The notes beneath the pieces were generated by a model that was given only the letters and a program-made list of their open reading frames with translations, made no database searches and was not told the DNA's origin. A program made the position numbers and the translations under genes. Of a DNA stretch of 64,000 bases, positions 63,302-64,000 are shown in pieces. The stretch's first letter is position 1, and every line of letters starts with the position of its first letter. This DNA is from JBFFMO01 sp041390025 (lineage in GTDB: Bacteria > Myxococcota_A > Bradymonadia > Bradymonadales > Bradymonadaceae), in NCBI GenBank assembly GCA_041390025.1, contig JAWKQR010000015.1:1-64000 (forward strand). The letters are read 5' to 3'.

Positions 63302-64000
63302 CTAGCTTAGTCGCTGTCGGTCGTGGGGCGCGTTGTAGTCCAAGATGGGCCCTACGGGAACAATTCCTTTGGGATTGATCGTCGGGTGACTCTCGAAATA
63401 GTGCCGCTTGATGTGGGTCATTTCGACGGTCTGTGCGATTGGGGCGGTTTGGTAGATGTCGCGCGTGTACGCCCACAGATTAGGAACTCGTGCAGCATTT
63501 TGAGGTTGCAGCGGAAGTGCAGCACGTAGACGGGGTCGAATCGGACGAGGGTTGTGAACAAGCAGATGTCGGCCTCGGTGAGTTTTGGACCGCACAGGTA
63601 GCGTTGTTTCGCGAGCACGTCCTCCCATTGCTCCAAGGCCTTGAACACGTCTGCAACGGCGCTCTCGTAGGCGTGCTGTGTCGTCGCAAACCCGGCGCGA
63701 TACACGCCGTTGTTGATGGGTTCGTAGATCGCCGTGATGACGCGGTCGACCTCGTCGATGATATCTTTTGGCGCGAGGTCGACATCGTTCTTTGCGATGG
63801 CCGCAAAGTCGTGATCGAACATGCGAAGAATATCGCGCGATTCGTTGTTCACGATCGTCCCGAGCTTCTTGTCCCACAAGATGGGGACGGTCACACGACC
63901 GGTGTATTTGGGGTCCGCGGCGCGGTAGACGTCGCGTAGATGGGTCGCGTGGTGAATCGCGTCCTCGGTGGCGCCGGGCGTTGACGCGTCAAAGTGCCAG
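63302..64000 (-). CDS. Glutathionyl-hydroquinone reductase-like GST (partial, one frameshift)
   Basis: Gene running off the right end on the minus strand. From the window edge it reads WHFDASTPGATEDAIHHAT, VYRAADPKYTGRVTVPILWD and KLGTIVNNESRDIL, matching the YqjG/ECM4 group of Xi-class glutathione transferases. The frame ends at 63418 after CNLKMLHEF; the family text continues in another frame from about 63480 as NLWAYTRDIYQTAPIAQTVE, IKRHYFESHPTINPKGIVPV to 63302. A missing base near 63480 joins them. Members reduce glutathionyl-hydroquinones. Confidence 0.82.

Noticed and set aside
1..64000. CRISPR arrays, transposons, prophage or integrase sites
   Set aside because: No regularly spaced direct repeats outside coding low-complexity linkers, no terminal inverted repeats and no transposase, integrase or phage proteins were seen.

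Overview
The window is a compact, GC-rich chromosomal segment of a Gram-negative bacterium, most likely a member of the Myxococcota (a Bradymonadia-like lineage is a guess). Indicators are several Hanks-type Ser/Thr kinases with PEGA or TPR partners, DUF2330 proteins ending in MYXO-CTERM-like tags (Cys, hydrophobic stretch, Arg cluster), Asn-rich linkers, a DUF1592-like/DUF1501 pair, lipoproteins and CpXC and LolA-like proteins. I saw no rRNA, tRNA, CRISPR array, transposase, integrase or phage gene. Genes are densely packed, with many 1-4 nt overlaps.

Layout. 0-2.5 kb: kinase plus overlapping PEGA/TPR protein. 2.5-9.7 kb: phasin-like protein, an ILVBL/HACL2-type ThDP enzyme, a membrane M28 peptidase overlapping an RluA-type pseudouridine synthase, a rhodanese, and a zinc-ribbon/pseudokinase/FGE-like fusion. 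9.7-17 kb (minus): amino-acid dehydrogenase, then an operon of homocysteine methyltransferase-MTHFR, cysK, LolA-like protein and a frameshifted outer-membrane protein, preceded by a metallophosphoesterase. 17-19.5 kb: frameshifted CpXC-domain gene. 19.6-24.1 kb (plus): dapD, a PLP aminotransferase, a membrane protein, a PrsW-type protease and a TerB-like protein, closed by a strong terminator. 24.2-29.1 kb: coiled-coil protein, PEGA kinase, MepA-type endopeptidase, TPR protein. 29.1-31.3 kb: aroB and aroA, both cut by many frameshifts. 31.6-35.2 kb: c-haem lipoprotein (frameshifted) and Tat-exported DUF1501 protein, closed by a bidirectional terminator. 35.2-46 kb: putA, membrane protein, large lipoprotein, IPT/MYXO-CTERM surface protein, small proteins, methyltransferase, VWA protein. 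46.2-50.4 kb (plus): two RdgC-like halves, DUF3105 lipoprotein, corA, SAM hydrolase-type protein, small membrane protein. 50.5-58.9 kb (minus): four DUF2330 paralogues with a pentahaem TPR lipoprotein between copies. 59-64 kb: photolyase/cryptochrome, phenylalanine hydroxylase, ABC exporter (frameshifted) and a glutathionyl-hydroquinone-reductase-like gene that is frameshifted and runs off the end.

Themes. Amino-acid catabolism (PutA, amino-acid dehydrogenase, phenylalanine hydroxylase) sits beside lysine/peptidoglycan precursor, methionine and cysteine synthesis. A large share of genes encode envelope proteins. A dyad TTGACGC-N3-GCGTCA occurs between the phasin-like and ILVBL-like genes and again just upstream of the promoter of the amino-acid dehydrogenase, which hints at a shared regulator. 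At least six loci carry apparent single-base frameshifts while keeping active-site motifs. Either the consensus contains indel errors or this genome is losing genes; the dense cluster in aroBA deserves the most attention.
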